DNA of 64,000 bases from an uncultured Pelagibacteraceae bacterium (GCA_902617525.1 CACMWW010000003.1:1-64000); one strand, 5' to 3'. Numbered from the stretch's first letter, positions 44,783-54,092 are shown. Notes: generated from the sequence alone by a model not told the origin. Numbers and translations are program-made.

Positions 44783-45655
44783 TTATTGAGCTGAAATCCC
44801 TCTTATCCTCTCAGATCTTCTTCTTAACAACTCAGTCACAATCAGGATTAATGTTGAAAGCACAATTAAGCATGTAGCAACAGCCATGATCGTCGGGCTG
44901 AGCTGCTCTCTCAAACCAGTCCACATTTGAAGTGGGATAGTTGTAAGATTTCTATCTCCTCCTGCTACGAATAGAATTACGACAATTTCATCAAAAGAAG
45001 TTACGAATGCAAATAAAGCACCAGAGATAATACCAGGTGTTATTAGAGGTAATGTAATTTTAAAAAAAGTATTAGTTGGTGTGCTGCCGAGACTTGATGC
45101 TGCACGTGTAATGCTGTCATCAAATCCACTTAGGGTTGCGGTAACTGTTATTACAACAAATGGTGTACCTAAAATAATGTGAGCAATGACGATGCCAGGA
45201 AAAGTTGCAGCTAATCCTAGTTTTGCTAATGAAAAGAAGATAGCTGATCCAGAAATAATTAGCGGAATAATCATCGGCGAAATTAATACACTCATTATTA
45301 ACTGTTTGTAAGGCATGTAACGACTGCTGAGGCCTAATGCAGCGACAGTTCCAAGTACGGTCGCTCCAATTGTTGAGAAAAAAGCGTAATAAACACTGTT
45401 TCGAGCTGCTATTCCCCAAGGATTTTTTGTTCCATAAATCATATCTTCATACCACCTTAGTGAGAAAGCTTCTGGCTGCAATGCAAGCATACCGTCAGAA
45501 AAGTGGATATATTGCTCAGCATTGAATGATAGTGGTATGATCACAAAAAGAGGCGCAATCAAAAATACGAAAACTGCAGTACAAATTACTAAATAAGAAT
45601 AGTGCCACACTCTGTATCTCATTTCCGTATATTTTGGTAATGCCATATTATCCAA
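44783..45655 (-). CDS. ABC transporter permease, spermidine/putrescine type (PotC-like)
   Basis: A 290-aa inner-membrane permease with six helices of the PotC family. The ABC-interaction loop is in DDSITRAASSLGSTPTNTFFKITLPLITPGI (EAA-type motif, about residues 178-205). It overlaps the PotB-like gene by 8 nt and is the last gene of the transporter cluster. The substrate class (polyamine or related amine) comes from family resemblance only. Confidence 0.9.
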   Translation of the reverse strand: MDNMALPKYTEMRYRVWHYSYLVICTAVFVFLIAPLFVIIPLSFNAEQYIHFSDGMLALQPEAFSLRWYEDMIYGTKNPWGIAARNSVYYAFFSTIGATVLGTVAALGLSSRYMPYKQLIMSVLISPMIIPLIISGSAIFFSLAKLGLAATFPGIVIAHIILGTPFVVITVTATLSGFDDSITRAASSLGSTPTNTFFKITLPLITPGIISGALFAFVTSFDEIVVILFVAGGDRNLTTIPLQMWTGLREQLSPTIMAVATCLIVLSTLILIVTELLRRRSERIRGISAQ

Positions 45656-46895
45656 GCCTCATGTTATCTATGCCAACAATCTTATTGTAGAGCCAGTATA
45701 CCACTAGCACTGCTATTAAAAGAACTGTTGCCATTGCCGTTGCAAGAGACCAGTCTAGTGATTGCTGCATGTGATATGCTATTCTATTACTAATTAAAAT
45801 TCCTTTTGCTCCACCGACCAATGCCGGTGTTATGTAATAACCAATCGCTAAAACAAATACTAAAATTGATCCTGCACTAATTCCTGCGTATGTTAGAGGA
45901 AAATATATTTTTCTAAAAGCGTGAAAGGGTGTTGCACCCATTGATGTTGCAGCGCGCATTAAACTTGGTGAAATAGTTTTCATTACACTATAAAGAGGCA
46001 AAACCATGAATGGTAATAGGATTTGTGTCATTGCAATGAATGTGCCTGTCATATTATACATGAGCTCAAGTCTCGACTCATCTGCAACAAATCCAAGCGA
46101 CACTAAGGTGTCATTTAACACTCCTTGTTTTTGTAATAAAACCATCCAACTAGATGTTCTAACAAGCAGTGACGTCCAGAAGGGCAAAAGGACGCAGATC
46201 ATCAGTAGATTTGAATAACGAGTCGGTAAGACTGAAAGTAAGTGTGAAATCGGGTAAGCTAAAATAAAGCAGCAGAAAGTTACTCCAACGGCAACAAATA
46301 TTGTTCGTAGCCACAAGGTTACATTAATTCTAAGTTTTTCAGGAATCCTCTCAATTGAGCCATCAAACCTTTGTTCATAATCAAATGTCGTTAAATATTT
46401 TCGAAAATGATAAGCGTCAGTTCCTCTTTTTAATGCTTGCCAATATTCAATGTCACCCCATTTTTTATGTACATCAATGAATTGGTCGAGAAAGTTAGCA
46501 TTTTCATCAAAGTTTTTAAGCTTACGTGACGTCTTCTTAATCAGACTTGTAAAGCCACCTTTCTCATAGTTTAAACGAGTTGCAATCTTACCGTGGTATT
46601 TATTTTCTACAGCAGTCTTTAATTCGTAATAAAATGTTGATGTTACATCTTCACCAGGCATTTCACTGCCATCCCATGTTTGCATAACCTCGTGTGTTTC
46701 TGTAAGAAATGAGTTCATTTCAGCGTTATCAATACTTCGCCCCAACATCTGAAAAATAGGAATTACGTATGCAAAAACAATGAAGAACAGAAGCGGTGCA
46801 GCCAGTAAAAAAGCAGTAGTTCTGCGTCTTCTCTCAACTTTTTTGAGTTTGACGGATAGAAGTTCTCCATCCGAGGTTCTTATTTCGGCAGTCAT
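45648..46895 (-). CDS. ABC transporter permease, spermidine/putrescine type (PotB-like) with large periplasmic insert
   Basis: A 415-aa PotB-type permease. After helix 1 (about residues 25-45) an insert of about 150 residues (SIDNAEMNSFLTETHE to EKLRINVTLW) precedes the six-helix core, which ends with the EAA-like MRAATSMGATPFHAFRKIYF. Classical PotB is about 280 aa, so this belongs to a long-form subgroup. The track opens at a TTG (46931) inside the stem of an intergenic hairpin; the ATG at 46895 (MTAEIRTSDGELLS) is preferred. Confidence 0.88.
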   Translation of the reverse strand: MTAEIRTSDGELLSVKLKKVERRRRTTAFLLAAPLLFFIVFAYVIPIFQMLGRSIDNAEMNSFLTETHEVMQTWDGSEMPGEDVTSTFYYELKTAVENKYHGKIATRLNYEKGGFTSLIKKTSRKLKNFDENANFLDQFIDVHKKWGDIEYWQALKRGTDAYHFRKYLTTFDYEQRFDGSIERIPEKLRINVTLWLRTIFVAVGVTFCCFILAYPISHLLSVLPTRYSNLLMICVLLPFWTSLLVRTSSWMVLLQKQGVLNDTLVSLGFVADESRLELMYNMTGTFIAMTQILLPFMVLPLYSVMKTISPSLMRAATSMGATPFHAFRKIYFPLTYAGISAGSILVFVLAIGYYITPALVGGAKGILISNRIAYHMQQSLDWSLATAMATVLLIAVLVVYWLYNKIVGIDNMRLG

Positions 46896-46921
46896 ATTTA
46901 AAAGGATACTTAATTTGAGGT

Positions 46922-46949
46922 ACTTGGGCAACCCATAGGTTGCCCAAGT
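46922..46949 (-). promoter_or_regulatory. Intra-operon hairpin after the substrate-binding protein gene
   Basis: Perfect 12-bp arms ACTTGGGCAACC and GGTTGCCCAAGT enclose the 4-nt loop CATA. It follows the binding-protein stop by 8 nt, and no T tract follows, so it is not a classical Rho-independent terminator. Hairpins at this place (as between malE and malF) protect the 3' end of the abundant binding-protein mRNA and lower permease output. It also excludes the TTG start for the permease. Confidence 0.75.
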
Positions 46950-46956
46950 TTAAACC

Positions 46957-48078
46957 TTATAGGTTAGCTTTCCAAGCTTCCCAAGCGTCGTTGATTTCAG
47001 TGTTGTTATCAGCGTACCACTCAGGGTTCATAAGAACGTAGTTCTCAGTATTTGCTGGAGCAGTAGGCATGTGAGGCATAATCTCAACAGCACCTGCTTG
47101 CTCAGAATAGAACCACGGCTCATCAGCCATGATCACATCAAGAGATGAGATACGGAAAGGAGCGTAAGCAATGTGCTTAGCACTTCCAGCTAAACCTTCA
47201 GAACTAGTGAAGTACTGAAGAGCTTTCATAGCTTCTTCTTGGTTTGGTCCACCTTTAACAAGTACGAAGTACTCATAGTCAAGGATCTGACCATCCCATA
47301 CCATTTTCATTGGTGAACCTTCGTTCACGATGGCATTGAAGTGACGTCCATTCCAACCAGTAGCCATGATAGCTTCACCAGAAACTAGCTGCTCAGGTGG
47401 TTGTGCACCAGCTGACCAGAAAATGCATCCACCTTTAGGGTTTGTGCATAAGTCTGTAAGCTTATCAAGAGCTCTATCAATTCCATTGTCTTCCATGTAG
47501 TCATACACTTCAGATGCAGGAACACCATCAGCAACTAGAGCAAATTCTAAGTTTGACATAGCTGAAGAGTAGATAGATCTTACTCCTGGATATTTATCTG
47601 GGTTGAAGAAATCTTCCATTGAGTCAGGATAGTTTCCGTCAAAATTTATATTGTCAGTGTTGTAAGCGTAGTTCCATGAATAAAGAATGTTACCCACAGC
47701 ACAATCACTAGGCATTGGAGCAAAGAAATCGTCACTTGCTTTCATACCATTAACACCAGCAGGGAAGTCGTTATCGAAATCGAATTCTACAAACAATCCT
47801 TCGTCACAACCGATAATAGTATCACGTGCATACACATCGATAATGTCCCAAGTAATTGCTCCAGACTCGACTTGAGCTTTAATTTCACTCAAACCTCCAC
47901 TGTAGTCGATCCAGTTTACTTGAACGCCACTCATTTCCTGATATGGGTCCCCGTAACCTAGCTTTTGACTTTCTGTATAAGCGCCTCCCCATGACACCAC
48001 GTTTACTTCCGCGGCTGTAGCCATAGATGGAGCCACCAATAGAGCAGCCAAAGAGATTAGTTTAGTTAATCTAGACAT
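46957..48078 (-). CDS. ABC transporter substrate-binding protein, PotD-like
   Basis: A 373-aa periplasmic binding protein of the family 1/PotD group with a Sec signal peptide (MSRLTKLISLAALLVAPSMATAA). The mature start VNVVSWGGAYTESQKLGYG is typical of proteins that bind polyamines or related cations. The track start (48132) adds an unlikely 18-residue leader; the ATG at 48078 follows a strong AAGGAG at 8-nt spacing. The gene is visibly richer in G and C and in frequent codons than its neighbours, as expected of a highly expressed binding protein. Confidence 0.92.
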   Translation of the reverse strand: MSRLTKLISLAALLVAPSMATAAEVNVVSWGGAYTESQKLGYGDPYQEMSGVQVNWIDYSGGLSEIKAQVESGAITWDIIDVYARDTIIGCDEGLFVEFDFDNDFPAGVNGMKASDDFFAPMPSDCAVGNILYSWNYAYNTDNINFDGNYPDSMEDFFNPDKYPGVRSIYSSAMSNLEFALVADGVPASEVYDYMEDNGIDRALDKLTDLCTNPKGGCIFWSAGAQPPEQLVSGEAIMATGWNGRHFNAIVNEGSPMKMVWDGQILDYEYFVLVKGGPNQEEAMKALQYFTSSEGLAGSAKHIAYAPFRISSLDVIMADEPWFYSEQAGAVEIMPHMPTAPANTENYVLMNPEWYADNNTEINDAWEAWKANL

Positions 48079-48199
48079 GATTAATCGTCTCCTTTTTTTA
48101 TATAAAGAAATATTACACAAGGCCTTGAGCAAAAACGCAACAAAAAAAAAGATTATTTTTCAACAAATTAATGTTGAATCTACATGTAGTATCAAAGGA
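48079..48199 (-). promoter_or_regulatory. Control region between the transporter ATPase and binding-protein genes
   Basis: A 121-bp gap with several dyads: TTCAACA-N6-TGTTGAA (48159-48178), followed on the minus strand by a 9-T run after about 9 nt; the palindrome CTACATGTAG (48180-48189); and CAAGGCCTTG (48118-48127). The AAGGAG site for the binding protein is at its end. Together they suggest partial termination after the ATPase gene and a separate start for the binding-protein transcript. No -35/-10 pair is clear enough to name. Confidence 0.45.
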
Positions 48200-49288
48200 T
48201 TAGTAATCTAGAGCCCTGCAGTCATGAGATGACCAGCCAAGGTCCAATTTATCGCCGACGTTAAGCTTTAAATCACTGCTCGCGTTTGGAACTTTTAAAA
48301 TAAATTCATCATTACCAAGAAGATTTACACGCACCCTGGTATGATCTCCATGATAGATAATTTCGCGGATCTCACTTGTGAATTTATTCTCAAGTTGTTC
48401 ATTTGGGTCAATACTCACTCGCTCAGGTCTTAGAGAAATTCTGGATTTTTCCCCAGAAGAGCTCACAGCAATAGGATTAGCAACAATAGTTTCACCTGAG
48501 TCAGTTTCAATCTTTGCTGAACCAGATGCAATTTCTTTTACAGTTCCAGTGAAAGTATTATTTTCTCCAATAAAACTTGCAACAAACGAATTTACAGGCG
48601 TTTCATATAATTCATTTGGTCCAGAAAGCTGTTGAACCTTACCGTCGTTAAAAACAGCAATGCGGTTTGACATGGTCAATGCTTCACCCTGATCGTGTGT
48701 GACATAAACAACAGTTACTCCTAATGACTCGTGAATATGCTTTAATTCATACTGCATACTCTCTCGCAAATTTTTATCAAGAGCTCCAAGAGGTTCATCC
48801 ATCAATACAAGTTTTGGATCAAATACAAGCGCGCGGGCAACAGCAACTCTCTGTTGCTGACCACCAGATAATTGTGCAGGCATCCTATTTTCAAAACCTG
48901 TTAGTGAAACCATTTTCAAAGTTTTATTAATTCTTTCTTCAATTTCTGATTTATCCACTTTTCTTACTTTGAGAGGAAAAGCTAAATTTTCATAAACTGA
49001 TAAATGCGGAAACAAAGCATAATTTTGAAAAACCATTCCTATTCCACGTTTGTGAGGTGGGATATTGTTTATCGGACGTCCATCAAAATATATTTCTCCA
49101 TTCGTTGGAGTTTCAAAACCAGCCAGCATCATGAGAGTTGTTGTTTTGCCAGATCCAGATGGCCCAAGCAAGGTAAGAAACTCACCTTCTGCAATATCTA
49201 AGTCAAGACCTTTAACAACAAGCTCTTTTCCATCATAACTTTTATCGACTTGTTCAAATTTAACAAAATCAGACTTTTTTGAATTCAT
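48200..49288 (-). CDS. ABC transporter ATP-binding protein, spermidine/putrescine type (PotA-like)
   Basis: A 362-aa ATPase. Walker A is LLGPSGSGKTTTLMMLAGF (about residue 40), the signature is LSGGQQQRVAVARAL and Walker B LVLMDEPLGALD (about residue 162), followed by the switch histidine in VYVTHDQGEA. A TOBE domain forms the C-terminal third (about 270-360). It would energise the two permeases downstream. It is divergent from the aldehyde dehydrogenase gene across a 110-bp gap in which I saw no clear dyad. Confidence 0.93.
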   Translation of the reverse strand: MNSKKSDFVKFEQVDKSYDGKELVVKGLDLDIAEGEFLTLLGPSGSGKTTTLMMLAGFETPTNGEIYFDGRPINNIPPHKRGIGMVFQNYALFPHLSVYENLAFPLKVRKVDKSEIEERINKTLKMVSLTGFENRMPAQLSGGQQQRVAVARALVFDPKLVLMDEPLGALDKNLRESMQYELKHIHESLGVTVVYVTHDQGEALTMSNRIAVFNDGKVQQLSGPNELYETPVNSFVASFIGENNTFTGTVKEIASGSAKIETDSGETIVANPIAVSSSGEKSRISLRPERVSIDPNEQLENKFTSEIREIIYHGDHTRVRVNLLGNDEFILKVPNASSDLKLNVGDKLDLGWSSHDCRALDY

Positions 49289-49398
49289 GTTGGTAAGACT
49301 AAGGTAAAAATAGTTGGGAATCTAGGAATTTTTGAACTAAATTAAAGCTGACCTTATTACAAAAATAGATCAGTATTTAACAAGAAAGACTCTAACTT

Positions 49399-50832
49399 AT
49401 GAAAAAATACCAGCACTATATTAACGGTGAATGGACCGATGCCTCAAGCAAAGACCTTATTCCAGTTATTAATCCTGCGAATGAAGAAGTCATTGGTGAA
49501 GTAACTTGCGCAAAAGATGAAGATATTAATCAAGCGGTAGAGTCTGCTAAAAAATCATACGAGTCTCGAATTCTCGTAGATATGAATCCGATGGAACGAG
49601 CAAAACTAATGCGACGTATTGCTGAAGAGTTAAGAAAAGTTAGTAAAGAAGGTGGTGCATTACTTTGCGCTGAAAATGGTAAACTACTTGCTGCTTCTGA
49701 ATATGAGTTTGTTGATGCGGCAAACTACTTTGATTACTACAGTGGCTTAACAGATAAAATCGAAGGCCAAACTATTCCTGTAAACAGTCAGGTCATGGAT
49801 TATACGGTCTATGAACCTTACGGTGTGTCCGGACATATCGTTCCTTGGAATTTTCCTATTGCAATGATTGCTCGTTCCTTGGCATGTTCGTTTGCAGCAG
49901 GAAATTCCACTGTTATAAAACCTGCTGAGCTAACACCTTTAGCAACCACATCTTTTTTCGCTCAAGCAATCCATAATGCTGAAGTTCCAAAAGGCTTAAT
50001 AAACATAGTCACAGGTTATGGAAGTGAAGCTGGAGCTGCTCTTACTGCCCATCCGGACGTTGCACAAATAACTTTTACTGGATCTGTAAAAACAGGAAAA
50101 GCAATTTTACATGCTGCCGCTGAAAGAGCTGTACCTGCTGTTGTTGAGTTGGGAGGAAAATCTGCTGCTGTTGTTTTACCAGATGCGGATATTGATAAAG
50201 TTGTTAATGCAACCAAGGTTGGAATTTTTAGCCAAGCTGGACAAATTTGTTCTGCAATGTCGAGAATGATAGTCCATAAATCTATCAAGGATGAAGTGCT
50301 CGAGAAGTTATCAAAATTAGCAGCTTCAATAAAAGTAGGCCCTGGCGATGAAGAGGGTGTTGATCTAACACCTGTAATATCAGAGGAACAGCTTCAAAAA
50401 GTAGAAAATTATGCTCGTTCAGGTTTACAAGCTGGCGCTAAAGCAGTCTCAGGTGGCAACAGAGTAGATAGAAAAGGTTTCTTCTTTGAACCCACAATTT
50501 ATTCAGATGTTAAGCCGGATATGACAATTGCACAGGAAGAAATTTTTGGACCATTCTTATCTGTTTTAGATTATGAAGATCATGAAGAAGCAATCCATAT
50601 TGCAAATGACACAGATTATGGTTTAGCAGCAGGTGTATTCACTAAAGATGTTGATATGGCTACAAAAACTGCTTCACGTTTAAATGGTGGTCAAGTTTAT
50701 GTGAACAGTTGGTTCACAGGAAGTATCGCAACTCCATTTGGAGGTTATAAACAATCAGGTTACAGCCGTGAGAAAGGTCAACAAGCAATTAAAAGCTACT
50801 TGCAGCTGAAGAACGTTGGAATACAACTTTAA
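49399..50832 (+). CDS. Aldehyde dehydrogenase, NAD(P)-dependent
   Basis: A 477-aa ALDH that oxidises an aldehyde to an acid. The cofactor region is VPWNFPIAMIARSLACSFAAGN, the catalytic Glu in VVELGGKSAAVV (about residue 252) and the Cys in SQAGQICSAMSRM (about residue 286). The family includes betaine aldehyde and aminobutyraldehyde dehydrogenases. Its place beside a polyamine-type transporter and a glutamine-synthetase-like ligase suggests an amino-aldehyde intermediate, but this is inference. Its stop lies 3 nt from the convergent DUF3726 stop. Confidence 0.92.
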   Translation: MKKYQHYINGEWTDASSKDLIPVINPANEEVIGEVTCAKDEDINQAVESAKKSYESRILVDMNPMERAKLMRRIAEELRKVSKEGGALLCAENGKLLAASEYEFVDAANYFDYYSGLTDKIEGQTIPVNSQVMDYTVYEPYGVSGHIVPWNFPIAMIARSLACSFAAGNSTVIKPAELTPLATTSFFAQAIHNAEVPKGLINIVTGYGSEAGAALTAHPDVAQITFTGSVKTGKAILHAAAERAVPAVVELGGKSAAVVLPDADIDKVVNATKVGIFSQAGQICSAMSRMIVHKSIKDEVLEKLSKLAASIKVGPGDEEGVDLTPVISEEQLQKVENYARSGLQAGAKAVSGGNRVDRKGFFFEPTIYSDVKPDMTIAQEEIFGPFLSVLDYEDHEEAIHIANDTDYGLAAGVFTKDVDMATKTASRLNGGQVYVNSWFTGSIATPFGGYKQSGYSREKGQQAIKSYLQLKNVGIQL

Positions 50833-50835
50833 ATA

Positions 50836-51465
50836 TTAATCGTTATCTCGAAGACCGGCCCCAGCCCCAGTTTGTTTTGATTGTTCCGTTTCCTCAACAA
50901 AGGTCTCTGTTGACATTTCATATAGCTCATCCCAAGTTTTGCTGGTAAAACTATCTTCATTTTCTAAAATATTAATTTTTACTGTATTAGCTTTTTTAAT
51001 AATTAAAGATTTGATTTGATGATCAGCAAGTACACATGCGTTTAGATTGCATTCCACATTAATATCATCTATAGCAATTTCAATTCTCTTACCAATTAAA
51101 TATGAAAGTTTATTTACAAAAGGTAAAAGTAACAATGGATAATCCAGGTTTATAAATTTTAATGCTTTTATTCCATCTACAGATTTGTAGTTATCAATTA
51201 ATTTTAATCCTGTATAGATAGGGCAGAGACTTTTATCATTCAATTTATTAGTTTTTTCAATTTGCTTTGGACCTTCTGGTTCAATACCTTTGATGGTTTT
51301 AAAATAATTATTTAAATTTTCTACTCCAGGAATTCCAAACATCTCTATTGAACTTATACATTTACCAACTTCTTCTGCTACTCCCCATGAAAAACCAACC
51401 GCTCTTGCGGCTCTCTTTGATATGGTATTAATTTCACTTGATGATTGCATTAATTGTAAATCCAT
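50836..51465 (-). CDS. DUF3726-family protein
   Basis: A 209-aa protein whose N-terminal segment SSSEINTISKRAARAVGFSWGVAEEVGKCISSIEMFGIPGVENL matches the DUF3726 family of Alphaproteobacteria, which has no established function. The remaining part is alpha/beta with few conserved polar residues and no signal peptide. It overlaps the 551-aa gene by 16 nt, indicating strong coupling and a shared role. Confidence 0.78.
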   Translation of the reverse strand: MDLQLMQSSSEINTISKRAARAVGFSWGVAEEVGKCISSIEMFGIPGVENLNNYFKTIKGIEPEGPKQIEKTNKLNDKSLCPIYTGLKLIDNYKSVDGIKALKFINLDYPLLLLPFVNKLSYLIGKRIEIAIDDINVECNLNACVLADHQIKSLIIKKANTVKINILENEDSFTSKTWDELYEMSTETFVEETEQSKQTGAGAGLRDND

Positions 51466-53105
51466 GTGTCATCTGATTTATTTATTTCGTGCATCAAAGG
51501 TGCTCCCTGATACATGCAAATTCTCAGCCACTTGTCTGATCGAGGATCAAATTTTTGGGCGCCAAAAAAAGATAATTTTAGTCTTAGCATATCAATAGGC
51601 ATCAACTCTGCACCAATGGAGTTGTCTTGAATTTCTGCGTAAGGCAACTCTTCGACAATGTGGCATCTTCTAACAACATGTCTTAGGTCGCTATTTTCTT
51701 CTAAAAATTTCGATAATTCTTCATTTTTATAAAGTGATAATCTAGCATGAAGTTCTTTAATATCTCGAGCAATTGCTAGAGGCTGCTCTAATTCCGATCC
51801 CTGCTCATCAAAGCGACGCGCTAGTCGAGGCTCTTCCTTATTTTTTGAAATATACCAAAAATTTTCATTACTTTTATCAATTGAGAAGTCCATTCTAATT
51901 ATATCTGGATAAGATTTTTCAATTGATGATTTTAATTGATCTGTACTTTTATTTGTAGGTATATGAAAATATTGATCTTCGTCAGAACTCATTTCAGGAA
52001 CTAGTAAATTAACAATGTTATCGTATGGTTCCATCATGAGAGAAACAATATATTCTACGCCCTCATGAGTTAAATTCTTCTCAACCCACTTATACAATTC
52101 ATCCCAAAAATATTCTTCATCAAAAGTTATATTGCAGAGATAATTCTTCTCAAATTTTTTAATATCTTCTTTTAATTGAGTAATTTTTATATTTTGATAT
52201 TTGCTATCTGTATTCCAATTATTTATATTTTTCTTTGAAAGTTCTAAGAATTTTTTAAACATTCCAATATCATCGTTTGATACATTTTTAATTTCTCTAA
52301 TTTGCTTTAAAGCTTCTTCTCTCACATAAATCCATTGATGTAGTAGAGCTGGGTGATTGATAATAAAGGGAGCCATGCCAAGGCCAGTTGAATTACCAAT
52401 ACCAAGCTGTCTGGCTAATTCAAGATCTAGTTTAACAGATTGATTTGGATTCTTTTTATTAGCAATGTGATTGACTTGATCAAAAGTAAACTGACGAACC
52501 AGATAAACAAGCATCATTTCAATTCTAAATGGACCGTTTATTTCAGGGCGATCTTTAATTCTATATCGATCTGCTAATCCAAATTTACCTGATCCATAAA
52601 CTGCAGTGGTTCTATATAAATAACCTACTTCAGAAAGTAGTTTTTTGTCAGGCTGCGTTCCATTTGATAGACTATCAATTACATGGTTAAAAACTCTTAC
52701 GGACCGATTTGCTCTTGATAAAGCAAGTTCCTTAAATGAACATCTTCCCACTTCTTGTTTTGGGACATTTTCACGAAGTCTTTCAATATCATCTTTACTA
52801 GGAAGTCCATCATGAATTACAAATGCCGCATCCCATTTAGTGGCTATCACTCGATCAGATCTTTCTGTGTCATCTAATTTGTTTGCAAAGCATACAAGAG
52901 AGTATGTGCGCTCCTTATTTGAAACAGAATAAACAGCAGTTCCATAACCCTCTTCATTAAGTTCAAAAAGTTCATTTTTAAATTCCCAATCTTTAAATTC
53001 TCTTATGAAACTTCTTAAAAATGATAGCTTAGATTGATGGAAACAACCTAATCGACTGAGCTTCATGATTTGGTTTGGATCTCTGTGCTGAACTTTTATT
53101 CTCAT
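51450..53105 (-). CDS. Conserved protein of unknown function, 551 aa
   Basis: I do not recognise this protein. It is soluble-looking, with no signal peptide or membrane helix. The N-terminal half (about residues 1-270) is the more ordered part: KVQHRDPNQIMKLSRLGCFH, YSLVCFANKLDDTERSDRVIATKWDAAF and LYRTTAVYGSGKFGLADRYR, then GIGNSTGLGMAPFIINHP, all rich in Gly, Arg and aromatic residues. The middle (about 280-400) is charged and helical, possibly coiled. The C-terminus has RHVVRRCHIVEELPYAEIQDNSIGAELMPIDMLRLKLSFFGA. It lies 3 nt after the M19 dipeptidase gene and overlaps DUF3726, so it is part of the amine locus. Confidence 0.7.
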   Translation of the reverse strand: MRIKVQHRDPNQIMKLSRLGCFHQSKLSFLRSFIREFKDWEFKNELFELNEEGYGTAVYSVSNKERTYSLVCFANKLDDTERSDRVIATKWDAAFVIHDGLPSKDDIERLRENVPKQEVGRCSFKELALSRANRSVRVFNHVIDSLSNGTQPDKKLLSEVGYLYRTTAVYGSGKFGLADRYRIKDRPEINGPFRIEMMLVYLVRQFTFDQVNHIANKKNPNQSVKLDLELARQLGIGNSTGLGMAPFIINHPALLHQWIYVREEALKQIREIKNVSNDDIGMFKKFLELSKKNINNWNTDSKYQNIKITQLKEDIKKFEKNYLCNITFDEEYFWDELYKWVEKNLTHEGVEYIVSLMMEPYDNIVNLLVPEMSSDEDQYFHIPTNKSTDQLKSSIEKSYPDIIRMDFSIDKSNENFWYISKNKEEPRLARRFDEQGSELEQPLAIARDIKELHARLSLYKNEELSKFLEENSDLRHVVRRCHIVEELPYAEIQDNSIGAELMPIDMLRLKLSFFGAQKFDPRSDKWLRICMYQGAPLMHEINKSDDTWIYN

Positions 53106-53108
53106 ATG

Positions 53109-54080
53109 TTAACCAATATAATTTTTATAAAAATTAAACCAATTATTGCCTAAGATGCCATTTGTCTCATCTGTATTAAACCCCACACTTTTTAATCCAT
53201 TCTCAATATTGTCAAAGCCAGTAGCATTTTTGAACCATTCCGGCTGTTTTGGAAAAGCTGCATTATCTTTAGAACCTTCGCCGTAATCTTTTGTTTTGGT
53301 CCAAGTTCCGTTTCGCATCCAATCTACAACTGAGTCAGGTTGGTTTAAGCATAAATCAGATCCAATACCAATATGTTCTGCTCCCATAATGTCTGCAGTG
53401 CGGGCAACCATTTCACAAAAACTCTCAAGAGTACAATTTGTGCCGTTCGACAGATGATGGGGATAAAGTGAGAGTCCAATCATTCCATTTGATTGACCCA
53501 GTTCTTTAAGCAGTGTTTCAGATTTATTTCTTTTTGCCTCATGCCAGAAGGAAGGGTTGGCATGTGTTATAGCAATTGGCCTATCAGAAATTTCAATTGC
53601 ATCCAAAGTAGATTTTTCTGCTGAGTGTGACATGTCAACTATGATTCCTACACGATTCATTTCTTTAATAACTTCTTTTCCCATTCTAGTAACGCCGCTG
53701 TCATTTTCTTCATAGCATCCTGTAGCCAGTAAAGACTGATTATTGTAAGTTAATTGCATAAATACTGTCCCCATTTTGTGAACAGCTTCAACCAAATTTA
53801 TATCATCCTCTATAGGCGAACAGTTTTGAAAACCAAAGAAAATAGCAGTCTTATTTTCCTCATTAGCTCTTTCAATATCTTCATATGACTTGCCGTGAAA
53901 TATTAATTCATTGAATTTTTCAAAATAAGTGTTCCATTCATCAATATTTTTTTGAACTTCATCGTAGTCTTCATGATATGCAATTGTGACATGAACGGCG
54001 TCTAATTTTGCCTGTCTGTTAATCTTAAATATGTCTTCATTCCAATTGCAATATTGAAGATTATCGATTCTATAATTCAT
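53109..54080 (-). CDS. Membrane dipeptidase family (M19) zinc hydrolase
   Basis: A 323-aa metallo-dependent hydrolase of the renal-dipeptidase family. Visible are AVHKMGTVFMQLTYNNQSLLATGCYE, the zinc-site histidine in IIVDMSHSAEKSTLDA (about residue 155), AITHANP (about 178) and HIGIGSDLCL (about residue 238). It lacks a signal peptide and the usual N-terminal DGHxDL is replaced by DAVHVTIAYHED. Family members cleave dipeptides, beta-lactams or N-acyl amino acids; in this cluster a gamma-glutamyl or amide bond is possible. It starts the three-gene minus-strand run. Confidence 0.85.
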   Translation of the reverse strand: MNYRIDNLQYCNWNEDIFKINRQAKLDAVHVTIAYHEDYDEVQKNIDEWNTYFEKFNELIFHGKSYEDIERANEENKTAIFFGFQNCSPIEDDINLVEAVHKMGTVFMQLTYNNQSLLATGCYEENDSGVTRMGKEVIKEMNRVGIIVDMSHSAEKSTLDAIEISDRPIAITHANPSFWHEAKRNKSETLLKELGQSNGMIGLSLYPHHLSNGTNCTLESFCEMVARTADIMGAEHIGIGSDLCLNQPDSVVDWMRNGTWTKTKDYGEGSKDNAAFPKQPEWFKNATGFDNIENGLKSVGFNTDETNGILGNNWFNFYKNYIG

Positions 54081-54092
54081 AATGTAGCTTTT

